In this document: piece after piece, positions 9,627 to 19,708 of the stretch
Numbering within the stretch: position 1 is the stretch's first letter
Layout of the letters: each line of letters opens with the position of its first letter
NCBI GenBank assembly: GCA_947396885.1
Contig: OX377205.1
Location: 74,744,969-74,808,968 of the forward strand
From: Heligmosomoides polygyrus polygyrus
Taxonomy: Eukaryota; Nematoda; Chromadorea; Rhabditida; Heligmosomidae
DNA length: 64,000 nt
Direction: 5' to 3'
The notes under the pieces: generated by a model
Told to the model about the DNA's origin: nothing
The model's input: the letters and a program-made list of their open reading frames with translations, nothing else
Database searches by the model: none
Translations under genes and position numbers: made by a program

Positions 9627-9997
9627 AAGGGAGCGGTTTTAGACAGGATCGCGAAATCAATCGGACGTCTTAACTAAATCTTACGAATATAAGCAGCTGA
9701 CCACGAAACTTGAGCGGCATATTAAACGTTTCATGGCGAATAAAGTGAGGCGACTTGCTTCCTTCAGGAATGCCAGACGTCTGGCTTCCTTCGTGAATAA
9801 AATAAAGAAACAGTCCAAGCTCAAACCAATTTTGTCTGATGATTCGGGTAAAAAATATTAATAAATATAAATATTATAAATATTAATAATAAATATCTAA
9901 TACTGAGAAAGCTGAAGCATTTGCGGACTACTCTGCAAGTATATTTACAACTAGAAGTGAACCTGGCCCTCTCCCATTCTCTCAAACAGAGGATGTT

Positions 9998-11591
9998 ATG
10001 GAAGTTCCGACTGTCACTTTCCATGAAGTGCTCAAACAGTTACGTGCATTGAAACCTTCACAGTCATTAACTTCGGATGGAATCCCCCAGTTATTCTACA
10101 AGAGGTTTGCAAAGCACCTTGCTACACCTCTTATGCACATATTCAACATTTCCCTAATGTTTGCAGAAGTCCCTGAAGTATGTAAGTATGCATTTATCAC
10201 TCCCATCCCTAAAACTAGCGGTGCTTCGAATATCTCCGGATTCCGCCCTATTAGTATACTTCCTACTCCTTTGAAAATTTTGGAGAAAATTGTCAAGAAA
10301 AGATTGCTAGAGTGGATCACGAAGATCAAGTGCATACCCGTAGAACAGCACGGATTCCTTCCTTCCCAGAGCGTCTACGTGTACTCAACTAGTAGACTGT
10401 ACTTATCCATGGATTCAGTCTATTAACAATGGCAAGAAAGTGGATATCATCTATTTCGACTTTAGCAAGGCATTTGACAAAGTAGACCATGATCGCCTTC
10501 TTGCTAAGCTAGACAGTGTGGGAGTTCGTGGTCAAATGCTCCAATGGTTTGAATCTTACCTCTCTGGATGGAAATTGAGCGTTAGAGTAGGAAATCACTT
10601 GTCAATGCCCAGAAACTGTCCGTCGGGAGTCCCCCAAGGCGGTAGTTTGTCACCGATCCTGTTTCTTATCTACACATATGATTTGCCAAGCTATCTCAAG
10701 ACTGATCCCAGAATTTCGGTTGCTGCTTTCGCCGATGACATTAAGGTCTACATTTCATACGAGAGCAGTGAGTCAGAAGAAGCTACGCACTTACTGAATG
10801 AAGCAGTGTCGAAGATGAGCACCTGGTCCAAGGAATGGTCACTGCCTTTAAATAAAAAGAAATGTCATATTTTCTCACTTAACTCCTCCCCGCTAGAAAT
10901 AAAATTTCCAGATGACAGTTCTCTTTCTCCCTGCGATCAGATGGTAGATCTTGGCGTGCTTCTTTCAAAAGGCCTTTGTTGGTCAAATCAAGTTCAGGAA
11001 GTTGCTAAAAAGGGACTTAGGCTAGTTCACCTATTATTCCGAAACATCCACTGTTCTGATGTAAACATTTGGTTGAAGCTGTATAAAACCTACGTTCTCC
11101 CATTAGTTGATTATTGTAGCCCTGTTTGGAGCCCCCATCTGACTAAAGATATTCAAGCACTAGAAAGAGTCCAAAAGACCTTCACTAGGCTGTTATACTA
11201 CAGAGCGTTTGCCAACGATAGTTGTGATTTGAGCATTCCTGAGTACACGGTAAGGCTTAAACATCTCAATATGAAAAGTCTTTTCTATCGTAGAACTGTT
11301 TCAGACCTACTTCTTGCTTTCAAGATCTTCAGAGGGGAGCTTTGCCTGAGTCCATCGAAATATTGGACATTCCGTCCATCGAATGGCAGGAGAAGTCGTT
11401 TCAACGTATATAACTACAAGTTGGGTCCATTTCAGAAAGGCCTACGTATAAACTCGTTCTTTGTTCGTACTACGAAATGGCTCGAAAGTCTGCCCGTGTC
11501 AGTTTTGTCTTGTGAAAACTCTTCTCAGTTCAAACAAGCTGTAAAGAAGATTGATATTTTAAGTTCTCTTGGGATCCCAGATGTCTCCTAG
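9998..11591 (+). pseudogene. CR1-like reverse transcriptase (ORF2 C-terminal two thirds)
   Basis: Two long open stretches separated by a frameshift between about 10370 and 10440. The first (10001-10426) carries LTSDGIPQLFYKRFAKHL, FITPIPKTSGASNISGFRPI and EQHGFLPSQS, reverse transcriptase blocks 1-3. The second (10440-11591, 383 codons) has IIYFDFSKAFDKVDHDRLL, CPSGVPQGGSLSPILFLIY, and AAFADDIKVYIS with an intact FADD catalytic pair at about 10730, then KTYVLPLVDYCSPVWSPHL and a C-terminal domain. This is the order of CR1/Jockey-group elements. The second part is nearly intact, implying a fairly young copy; the endonuclease is missing. Confidence 0.88.
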
Positions 11592-12651
11592 TACTCTTGT
11601 AGACTTTTTCAGATAACTGATCCGAGTCGTATTTATCCTTTATTCTCTAAACTCATGGCTTTTCCGTGAGCGTTGCTTGCTATGTCTCTTTTCGTTCCAG
11701 TTGTCTGCCTTTAGCCATAGCTGACTGTTGTACCGTGGCGTTGCCTGGACATCTGAGTGTAGCTTCATAAATGGAGTGTATGTTATCTTGTGGAAACTCT
11801 TCTGGGCCATGGAAGACACTATGGTTGCCGTGCGATTCGTACCCAAAAATGGATGCCTTGTTTCCTTTTCTACCTCACATTGTTCAATGAGTCATTAGGC
11901 CTGCGTTGGATATTTTTTTTACTGAGTATTAGTGGCTGTTCAGAGTTAGGGTCGTTCAAGAGTTGATGTTTTTCTAGCGTTTTCCTTCTTCTCACATGTC
12001 ATTATGCCTGCTTAAACTTCTTTTTTATCTCGTTCCTTTTCTGATTCTGTTGCGGCTACCAGAGCTTAGGTACAGAGGAGCCTATTAAGACCCAGATGCT
12101 TCTACTCTTAGTCACTTATTTTTTATACTGTTCATATACAGATATAATCTTTAGGTTGCTACATTTAGATATGCTTTATTGCAAGTTGGTTAGGCTAACT
12201 CAGTTCCTATGGAAGCAGCTTCGAATGGAAGCGTAATGAAGGCCAGGGTATGACCGGAATTAAGACCGGACTCCCAGGTGCTTCCTTCTTATAAGCTGCT
12301 CGAAAGTGATTTCCCTATTCAATTGGAGTCATGCCATAGCTATACTGTTTGCCTAACCAACCTCTGCACCGTTATACCAGAACAAAAATTAACGAAAACC
12401 AGAACAAAATTATAAAACAATTACGTAAACTTTGAGTAATTAAATTACTTATACTATATTCTCACGCTACGACTACCCATTGGTTCAAACTCCTTGTACT
12501 TGAGCTTTTAAATGGCCGGACAACACTGAAAAATTACAGAATGCAGCGCATAGTGATATTACGTTTCTCATCGCTGTTCCGCGTTAGATTGTTGCAGTTG
12601 TAAAAGATTACTTGTTCATTATCTCCTCGTTATAGCGCACTTAAGGTGCAG
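11592..12651 (+). other. LINE 3' UTR-like stretch
   Basis: No coding signal seen. It lies between the ORF2 stop and the AAAT tail, so I assign it to the LINE 3' UTR; older insertions inside it cannot be excluded. Confidence 0.5.
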
Positions 12652-12679
12652 TTATAAATAAATAAATAAATAAATAAAA
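12652..12679 (+). repeat. (AAAT)n tail of LINE
   Basis: Six to seven AAAT/TAAA units directly before mariner sequence resumes; typical 3' end of a CR1-like insertion. Confidence 0.85.
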
Positions 12680-12682
12680 TGC

Positions 12683-12962
12683 AACAATTCCTTCATGGCA
12701 ATCGCCGTCGCCCTGCACAATGGCTGGACAAGAATGAGAGACCCAAGGAGATGCAGAATCCAAGTTTCCATCCAAAGATGACTACGGTGACCGTATGGTG
12801 GATAATGGCTGGTATAGTCCATTACAAGTTCTGGAATACTGGTGAGACTATCATAGTGGAGAAGTACTAGCCGAAGTTGAAATGATGCACCGGAAGTTGA
12901 AAAAAGCCGGCTTTGGTCAATCGAAGAGGCCCTACTTCCACGGCAATGTGCGTTCGCATGTT
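12683..12962 (+). pseudogene. mariner transposase, C-terminal part of the copy begun at 28
   Basis: After the LINE tail the mariner frame resumes: HGNRRRPAQWLDKNERPKEM, then VTVWWIMAGIVHYKFWNTGE, TIIVEKY, and after a stop AEVEMMHRKLKKAGF and YFHGNVRSH. In active mariners this region is (E)KW..NRRR..QWL, VWW..G..HY..L..GETI and HDNARPH, where the D of HDNARPH is catalytic; here it is HGNVRSH, so that residue is lost. A short KGAVLDRI at about 9629-9652 is the link between the two halves. A minus-strand RTE fragment takes over at about 12965. Confidence 0.8.
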
Positions 12963-12965
12963 TCA

Positions 12966-13460
12966 AAAATCCTTCTTCTTCCTCGTCTCCATTACGCTGA
13001 GGCAGCTCTCAACCTCTTTCGTTGCAGGCCAGCACTCAGCACCGTACATCGCTACTGGTCGGACGACGGTTCTGTATATCTTTGATTTCAGGCGCTCTGG
13101 TGTCTTTCTGTCGCACAGAACGCCTGTCATTAAGCGCCATTTGGACCACGCTGCGCTCACGCGCGAGTTCACCTCGAACGTCAGACTACCATCAGAAGCA
13201 ATTGCAGATCCAAGGTACTTGAAATGTGTCGCTCGTACGAGCGCAGTGCCATTGATCTCAATGGACCCAGTCTCGTTTACATCTGTCGTCAAGTGCTCAG
13301 ATTTTTTGACGTTTAGCTTGAGCCCGAACGCCGCCAAGCGGTCACACCAAGCTTGCACTTGTCGCTCAGGTTCGGTCTTGTCCTCACTGGCAAGCATTAC
13401 GTCATCTGCATATAGTATAACAGCGTCCAAGGAGCAGAAAAGTACGAAGTGGAATGGCAA
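12966..13460 (-). pseudogene. RTE-type LINE reverse transcriptase fragment
   Basis: On the minus strand a 165-codon open stretch reads VILYADDVMLASEDKTEPER (catalytic YADD pair), then QVQAWCDRLAAFGLKLNVKK, VRATHFKYLGSAIASDGSL, RVSAAWSKWRLMTGVLCDRK and YRTVVRPVAMYGAECWPATK. This is the palm-to-thumb part of RTE-clade polymerases. Both ends are cut: the start joins unrelated repeat sequence at about 13445, and the 3' end is lost after METRKKK. The same family appears at the right edge of the window (63540-64000). Confidence 0.85.
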
Positions 13461-13580
13461 CTCCTATCTGATGAAGCATTTCCGTTTTTAAAGAGGTTGC
13501 TCAACCCTACAGATTTGTGCAATGAGTTTAATAACAGCTGCGTCTCCACAAGTTTATTGGAGGAAGATTAGGTTACACAG
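13445..13580 (-). repeat. Unassigned repeat R1, partial copy 3
   Basis: On the minus strand similar to 13955-14075 (minus) and 22870-22990 (plus), sharing GACGCA(T/A/G)CTGTTATT and AAGAACGGAAATG-type blocks. A frame reading ETQLLLNSLHKSVGLSNLFK is open. It abuts the RTE fragment. Confidence 0.6.
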
Positions 13581-13954
13581 ATGACGCATGTACTTTCCGC
13601 GTCCACCACCTCCTGATGGCTGCGGTTTTCGTGGTATTCATCCCAGTGGCGAAAGTGGTGACTGCTGATTTCTCCACCTAAATATGAGGCATAAAACTTT
13701 ATGGTCGTTCAAGCGCAAATCACTTTGATAGCAGTCAAACAATGCAAAAAATGCGGTGCTCTCTACAGCGCCAGAATGATTGACTGATGCGCACTGTCAA
13801 TGTTTATAAATTGACGACTGGCGCTGCTTGTCTTTTCCACTTGTGGAGTCCTCCTACAGTTTGTTTTGCAGGATTCCTAGTGTCTTGGTCCAGGCATCCA
13901 GGCCCTTGCGCCAAATAGTGATTGCGATAAATCTGGTGCAGAAATATTTATCTG

Positions 13955-14608
13955 AAGATAATTGCGAAGCGGAATGACAACTGCTTTCCGATGTCGCAAT
14001 TCTGTTCTTAAATCCACTTTTAAGACTTGCAGGTTTGGGCAATGTGCCCAATAACAGATGCGTCTCCGCCATTCCTTTGAAACAGGAATAGGCTACATTT
14101 TTTACGTGTGAGACACTTTCAGAGTTTCTTGCCTCGAAGGATCTGGTCTTGGTCCCGGCAAGGGCCTTCTCTCAATTGGCGGTAGTATTGGACTTCTAGG
14201 TCGTCCCGCTACTCCTCCGGCCTCACTGTGGCCGATCAGCGACGCAGCCTAAGCAGATACACCTCAATATTTTTCTTAGACTGTGCTTCGTGAATCAAAG
14301 CAAACGTTAACTCACCAAAAACAGCAGTGCGAGAAGATGATATAACGGGAGGTTCATCCTGTTGCAGAATGATTGGCCAACAACTAGCAGAGCTTTTATA
14401 AGAATCGATCTCAATGTAGCGCCTGTCAGAGCACATTTCTTATTTGACCTTAAAAGCCTTTAAAAGCTCTTAGGTTGCATTCTGTGCTTTGAATATTGTA
14501 GTTGATGGACTCGTTCCATACCTTATAACGCCAGAATGGTATTCACGACGAACTCTATTATGCAACATGTCGCCTTACGTAGCAAACATCATTTGGCGAT
14601 TGCAACCA
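13955..14608 (-). repeat. Unassigned repeat R1, copy 1 (inverted relative to copy 2)
   Basis: About 650 bp similar by eye to 22313-22990 in opposite orientation, roughly 8 kb away. Similarity starts at GTTGCAATCGCCAAATGATG (minus strand, near 14608) and runs past 14100 into the ETHLLLGTLPKPASL block near 14050. It contains the peptide candidate at 14102-14357. It has no terminal repeat that I can identify, so it may be a duplicated gene segment or part of an unknown repeat. Confidence 0.65.
14102..14357 (-). CDS. Candidate two-exon gene for a 62-residue Pro/Arg-rich secreted peptide
   Basis: Hypothesis. Minus-strand exon 1 (14316-14357) is an ATG plus a hydrophobic stretch, MNLPLYHLLALLFL, like a signal-peptide core. 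GTGAGT follows as donor and a 67-bp intron (14249-14315) ends CTTAG. Exon 2 (14102-14248) continues in phase 0: AASLIGHSEAGGVAGRPRSP, then PIERRPLPGPRPDPSRQ, to a TAA. A TATAAAAG box lies about 45 bp upstream of the ATG, and CAACAG just before the ATG could be a trans-splice acceptor. Small introns and trans-splicing are normal in nematodes. Against it: the intron is as conserved as the exons between copies, copy 2 has an 8-bp deletion in exon 1, and similarity continues past the stop. No known family recognised. Confidence 0.3.
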
Positions 14609-14683
14609 GCAGCGATTCGCCCTGCCTCGTCTACGCGGGGAAAGGAGATAAGATGCGGGTTCACTTACTAGTTTTCGAGCCCT

Positions 14684-15271
14684 TAACAGGGAAGGGTCTC
14701 AGGCAGATCTGAACGGGGGAGGTGGATAGTACTGCGAGAATCTCCACCCTTCATGCAGTCGAAAAACATGCTTCCATTTTGCTGAGTTCTTGAACCCAAG
14801 GAGCTACGGATCCTCGAAGGTGGAGGATTGCACCGTCAGCGCATGCCCACGTGCATACTGCGCGCGCTGATGTGGAAAGTGGCGAAAGGCACTTCGGCAA
14901 GCGAAACGGTGGCTCAGCAGGGTACGACACTGCTTCGCAGGTGCTAGCCCAGATGTGCGACTCCTCGACTCCCGTGCTATGCACTGTTTTTGCATTTTTT
15001 CATGACCGCTGCCTCCTTTACCAATTTGCTTCCTACACATGTCCTACACATTCATTTCACTCCAAATTTTCAAATAAGGGTCAGGTTTCTGATCAGCATC
15101 CCAAATAATCCAGTTATAGGAAATTTGGGCGAATTCAGACTTTGTCAGCCCTAGTCACCCGTAGTTTTCACCCCAAGTTTCACTACTATATGAATGGCTG
15201 AGATTCTTGTACTACCATCCATTCCCCCATTCAGACATACGCCTGGGACCCCTCTCTGGTTAGCTTCTTTG
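14684..15271. mobile_element. Non-autonomous TIR element with tRNA-like core
   Basis: Ends are inverted repeats of about 55 bp: ACAGGGAAGGGTCTCAGGCA, then TCTGAACGGGGGAGGTGGAT on the left, answered by ATCCATTCCCCCATTCAGAC and GGGACCCCTCTCTGG on the right. Inside, GGTGGCTCAGCAGGGTACGA (about 14911) is A-box-like. The downstream GACTCCTCGACTCCCGTGC is a weak B-box-like match. Same family as 36672-38040. Flanking TTA/TTAA-type bases do not settle the target duplication. Confidence 0.65.
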
Positions 15272-15359
15272 TCCGGAAAGTTCCTCGTGATTCAGCAAAG
15301 CTCTCTAATGATGACTGATCTGCTACAATAATGCTCACAGCGCACGGTCAAAAGTGGGA

Positions 15360-15386
15360 TTTGCGACGCCAAAATAGCGTCGCAAA
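15360..15386. other. Perfect hairpin TTTGCGACGC/GCGTCGCAAA
   Basis: A 10-bp perfect stem with a 7-base loop. The same TTTGCGAC/GTCGCAAA theme recurs at the left TIR of the element at 16863. Probably a terminus or core of a related DNA element. Confidence 0.6.
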
Positions 15387-15682
15387 GCGCCGCATGCTCA
15401 TAACTCCTTCTGTTTTAGGTTTTTTGAAAAAAAAGGTTGGCACCGTTCGATTCGACTCTTCGTGATCTACACAATCGTATATACAGCTTTACCGGAACAC
15501 CCACATCTTGGCCGTGGGTGGCTCAAAAATGACTGGAGCGGGCTTTTGCGATTAGAGCAGCTTATTTCTCAGACGTGCGTAGCTGGGCTCCTTGTGGCTG
15601 GGAGCGATCTCTTGTTTCAGTCTTCAACCAAGCCACCATACTACGTCAATTTTTCCGGCCATCCTGTGTTTTACTGATCGAT

Positions 15683-16390
15683 ATGGATCACGGTGTTTCT
15701 CCTGTTTCAAATCAGGCTCAGGATGCCGATGGCTTCTACCGGGCTAGATCCGAACACGCCAACTCACCGGCTAATTCAATTGAGTTCAACGCCCATGCCG
15801 AAGCTCTGTTAGCAGATGATTCCATCCCGTTCCATTTCCGTGCACTTCTTTCTAGCCTCTTGAAAGACCGTAGGCGTAATTCATCAATCTTGCCTGTTTG
15901 TGACCTTGTCGAAGAGGTGGAAATTCTCAGAGCTGAAAATCACTCTCTTAGACAAACACTGGTCTTACTAGCCCTTCCAATTTTCCCTCAACTGTCCTTG
16001 TTCTCCTTCCTGCAATCCTCCGACACTATGTAACCTCTCAGCCTCTCGTGTCTTCTCTCGATACTTCAAGCTCGCATGTAGCTTTAAATAATAACGATTA
16101 TTCTCGCGACGTCATATTCAGTGGAGTCATTGAACGTTGCGCTATCAGGGCCTCCGACCGCGTTGCTCACGATCTCCAATCTGTTCGCCAAATACTCGAT
16201 TACTTGGGCATCGAATGCAAGCCCTCAGCCGTCTATCGCATGGGACGTGGCAACCCTAGGATTCTAAAAGTTTCTTTCCCTGCTTCTCGTTTTGGCGCAC
16301 AAATGCTTAATAGGTCTCGTCTGTTTCGTCAAATCCATATCCCGCATTCTCTTCAGAAAAGTCCGTGAGAAGCTGAAGGCTGATAGGCTC
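15683..16390 (+). pseudogene. CR1-like LINE ORF1 remnant
   Basis: Starts at ATG 15683 (MDHGVSPVSNQAQDADGFYR). A coiled-coil-like Leu-rich stretch follows, with LLSSLLKDRRRNSS and EEVEILRAENHSLRQTL (to about 15960). After a stop and a frame change it continues with RDVIFSGVIERCAIRASDRV, YLGIECKPSAVYRMGRGNPR and ILKVSFPASRFGAQMLNRSR, the RNA-binding region seen in ORF1 of many nematode CR1-like elements (usual form DRxRSIVIxGLPE...YRMGR). ORF1p would coat element RNA. It is broken in at least two places and is followed by a truncated endonuclease start. Confidence 0.7.
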
Positions 16391-16494
16391 TCCAATAATT
16401 TCTCCAAATTCTCATTATCCGCTTCTAAAACTGGTGTGTTGTCTGCCTCATTACCTCAGATGCCTAGTGTTCCATCTAATGCTCTAACTACGGA

Positions 16495-16720
16495 GTGGTG
16501 GTGCTGGCGGAGACCTGGCTCAAGGACTCCGTCGACGCTTCCTCGGAACTGGGATTCTGTTGCGAAAACTATCGTTAGATGCGATGGGCCGAGAAAAGTA
16601 GGGGTGGAATCTCCTTTTCCTTATTAACCGTCGTTTTCTTATGATTTAGTTTTCAGTGAATCTGTTGTGGACTCTTATGAAATCCTGTCTTGTGACATTA
16701 TTCTCGGTAAAGTTGTGGCC
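16495..16720 (+). pseudogene. CR1-like LINE endonuclease N-terminal fragment
   Basis: About 100 bases after the ORF1 remnant, frames read VVLAETWLKDSVDASSELGF and RWAEKSRGGISFLINRRFL-like sequence, matching the start of CR1 apurinic endonuclease domains (LTETWLxxS...RxDRxxRxGGGV). The segment between ORF1 and this point is shorter than expected, so an internal deletion is likely. It breaks up after about 16700. Confidence 0.55.
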
Positions 16721-17432
16721 CATGAAATAAGTTGCTTGCGAAGTGCCGTAGTCTCCATGTTTCGAAAAATTTCGTATGACAGCTGGAGTGAGTTTTCTTC
16801 TTCTTCGATAATTTAGAATGAGCAACCTTTTAACTTTCCAAGAGTACATATAATGCGCTGTACAATACCGCTCCTAATTCGTGAACAATCGACGCTTTGC
16901 GACAGATTTTTCCGTCGCAAACCGTCGCACTCGCACAACTTTGTTCATAATGATCCCCTTTAAGTAAATCTTACATCAAACGATTTCACGCTTCGGCGCA
17001 AATCCACTGGAATGTGAAAAAGTGAATTTTGTTAGAATTGACCTAGTTGTAGACAGCTTCTCTTGGAGCGGTCGTTATTTGTTTTATGACCACTCCGAAT
17101 TCCACGCCGGTGTCTTCTCAGAAATTTAAAAAAAATTGTATCGCCAAATTCGTCAACTGCATACTATGGCCGTCAGAATAACAGCAAGTTCCACAAAAAT
17201 AGCTGAAACTGGATTTGTTCTGCAGGAAATACGAGAAACTTTTTCTTCACATTTTGGCTTTCATTTTGGCAGCCAGCGATCTCTCTCATACAAAAGTGAC
17301 CTAAGTAGTACATGAAAGAACGTGCGTAATCCCACTTTTGCCACAAGAACTCTCACAACTTTAACAAATGTCCAGGTTTCATAGCTTCAAATCCGTGCCT
17401 TTCTCTGTTCAGCAAGTGATTTCTGTACATTG

Positions 17433-17719
17433 AACGAACCATAACTTCTAAGGCAATATAGTCACGGAGCTAAGCTTTCTTCCATCTAGTCTCTACGTCT
17501 CGGCTTCAAGGCGCTGGTCATAGAAAGGTTCACTTCCTTCTTAGTCACTCTCCTCAAGCATCTTAATTCAGACAAAAAATCTCGATTTTCCCTTGTTTTC
17601 AGCGTTTACTCGGTAGCTCTAGCTTTACTTGAAAAACCGTTGTACTGCCGATGTTAAGCACGACAAAAGCTTTTAACAATATTTATAGTACTGCTGTGCC
17701 ACGAGGTTGTTAGGTGGAA
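17433..17719 (+). repeat. Left arm of ~290-bp inverted repeat flanking Penelope/fold-back cluster
   Basis: High-identity inverted match to 19709-19998, including TAACTTCTAAGG, the block around GCGTTTACTCGGTAGCTCTA and TATTTATAGTACTGCTGTGC. It runs into the Penelope 3' end sequence at 17700. Confidence 0.85.
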
Positions 17720-17726
17720 CTTTATT

Positions 17727-17763
17727 GGCCTGACGTTTCGACCGTCTCGTCGTCTTCAGAGGC
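17727..17763 (-). ncRNA. Hammerhead-like motif of a Penelope element (variant, weak stem II)
   Basis: On the minus strand: GGCC outside, CTGAAGA (fits core CUGANGA), then CGACGAGACGGTC, GAAAC and GTC, closing with AGGCC. The order stem I - CUGANGA - stem II - GAAA - short stem III - cleavage triplet is that of Penelope-type minimal hammerheads. Stem I (GCCT/AGGC) pairs. With a strict core, stem II pairs poorly; GAC/GUC pairing is possible only by shifting the core, so activity is doubtful. An AATAAAG follows. Confidence 0.4.
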
Positions 17764-18022
17764 TTAAAAACGGTTGGAGGCTTCATCTCTGCGACCTACC
17801 CGAGCAAGCGCCTCACCCAGCTAGCGTTTCCGACCTAATGCCGGAAACACAATGCGAAAACCCGAAAGGTGAAGACGAACTCACACGATGCTCCACCGCC
17901 TGAGTAGCGATTGCGCTACCACTCTTCGTCAGTTCTTCGTCAGTGAGACCTGTAGCGAATGAGTCATACTACCCGGTCGTCATACAGTAGCATTGAGGGC
18001 AACACATCGCTCCTGGCCATTC

Positions 18023-18364
18023 TCAGAGCATGCAGTGCGGAGCAAACGGTGCGAGGTCACTTGTAATGGGCGAACACTCATTCCGTTTGCTCATTATTGG
18101 ATTTCTGGATGAAATCCAGAACGCTTCGAGCGCTTTTCTAGAAGAAATCTCTGTCTCGTGCGCCAAGATCGTGCATCTAACATCAAAATCGTCGCCGTGG
18201 TGTCGCTCGACCCTATGCTTGCCGAGCGGAGTTGATATGTTACAACGTCTTTTATCAGCTAGATGTTCTTTAATGCGAATATATAGATGTCTCCCGGTTT
18301 TCCCTATATACAGTACTAAAAATATTGTTAAAACCAATGCCGAGGTTCCAAGATGAGAGGACAT
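18023..18364 (-). pseudogene. Penelope-like element, GIY-YIG endonuclease C terminus
   Basis: A 113-codon open stretch on the minus strand. It reads LVLYIGKTGRHLYIRIKEHL, the GIY-YIG nuclease signature in its Penelope form (YIGxTGRxLxxRIxEH), then DDFDVRCTILAHETEISSRK, ALEAFWISSRNPIMSKRNEC and ends PFAPHCML. In Penelope-like elements this domain follows the reverse transcriptase and nicks target DNA. The reverse transcriptase is absent, so it is a truncated copy. It is followed on the same strand by the 3' region with the hammerhead-like motif (17727-17763) and sits between the inverted arms at 17433 and 19709. Confidence 0.88.
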
Positions 18365-18899
18365 GGAGTTTACACGACAAAAGCTTTCGATCGATCTAAC
18401 ATTATCGAAAATTGAGAGGATCGATATTGTGCCGCCTTCGTCTCTGCTGCGTTCTGAGATCGCTGCGACTTGACCCGATCAGCGTTCTATGGCCCGGCTG
18501 ATGCTCGCGCATGGGTGTGAGCCCCAGTGGTATTGCGCCCTGTCGAGGAGGTGAAAGGACGGCGCTGCGCCACATTTTTTCGGGAATCCTTGCGCTACCT
18601 TCTTAGGTAAGATTCAAATATAAGCCTTCTAACATTTTGTGAACATTTGTTGAAATCAAGATTTGGCAACAATTGTTACCACTTTAAGAAGCATTTTGAT
18701 CAGCTACTCATCTTTTAAGTCAACCGGAAGTGTCCGTCGTTATCGACATCTAATTTCAGATGGTCATAGCCTCCTTGAAGGTTAACCGTTTTAGGTGTGT
18801 ATTTAAGAACTGTTATATTTTCTATATCTCTGCCAAGAACTCACTGGTAGCTTTTAACTGCAAGCAGTTGAGCAGTAAGAGCTGTTTCAATATATATAA

Positions 18900-19708
18900 T
18901 TTTCAGCTCGAATTGAACACTTTTTAAATCAAATTGGACACTTTTCTAAGCTAAGTTAAGACTTCTAAAATCAAATTGAGCGTCTTCCAAATCGAAACGA
19001 GCTTGTTACATGTCAAACTACAAGTTCTCCAAGATGGTCAGAATAATTATTTTTTCTAGGGAAATTTGCAATAACGTTCTTTGCAGTTTTTAGTTTAGCT
19101 GTATGAAATAAGTGTGATAATTTTATGAAATTTTCGTTTTTGAGAAAAATATAAATTAAATTTTGTTTTAAAGCGCAATAAGGCAGCAGTCATTCGGTGC
19201 ATTGAAAGACCACATTACGCGCTTAAAAAGCGCGTCGAGATTTTTTCGACTGTCACTGTAAATGCTGCTTACATGATGCACCAAAGTGAGAATATGTCCG
19301 TTACTTACAGCTGCTTTCGTTGCATCATGTTCAGGTGTGAAACTCCAGGCAAACAGCTATTTTGATATCAATCGAATAAAAATCGCGACTCTTGGATGAG
19401 TGCATGGCGCAATTTTTTCTTTTAGCACCAAAAAACTGCTATCCACCTGTTTTTTAAAACTAACTGTAAACCGTCATTTTTCCTTAAAAAGTGAGAATTT
19501 TATAAAATTTCAAACAAGATGTTCACTAATCGATTAAGTGCATTAATACTTCAAAGAAATCATACTGAAATTTTCATTGAAGAAAAAATTATTCTAACCT
19601 TTTTGTAAAATACCTAATTTTATGTAGAAGAAGCTCATTTCAATTCGGAAAAGTCCGATTGAATTCAAAAGTCTTATGATAGCTTAGAAGAGTGTCCAAC
19701 TCGATATG
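18900..19708. mobile_element. Fold-back element with ~21-bp degenerate units (FB21), copy 1
   Basis: The two ends are inverted relatives built from degenerate units such as ATTGGACACTTTTCTAAGCT and ATTGAGCGTCTTCCAAATCG, each 20-22 bp. The core has GAAATTTTATAAAATTTT-like palindromes and a GCGCAATAAGGCAGCAGTCA block. No coding. It abuts the right arm at 19709. Confidence 0.7.

Larger units (their letters stand above)
9648..12680 (+). mobile_element. CR1-like LINE, 5'-truncated, ending in (AAAT)n
   Basis: Non-LTR retrotransposon copy inserted in the mariner. The left edge near 9648 begins inside ORF2 (KSIGRL, YEYKQLTTKLERHIKRF), so ORF1 and the endonuclease are absent. ORF2 ends at 11591 and about 1.05 kb of 3' UTR-like sequence follows, closing with an (AAAT)n tail at about 12652-12679. 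A short AT-rich block interrupts the coding part at about 9848-9900. Confidence 0.8.
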
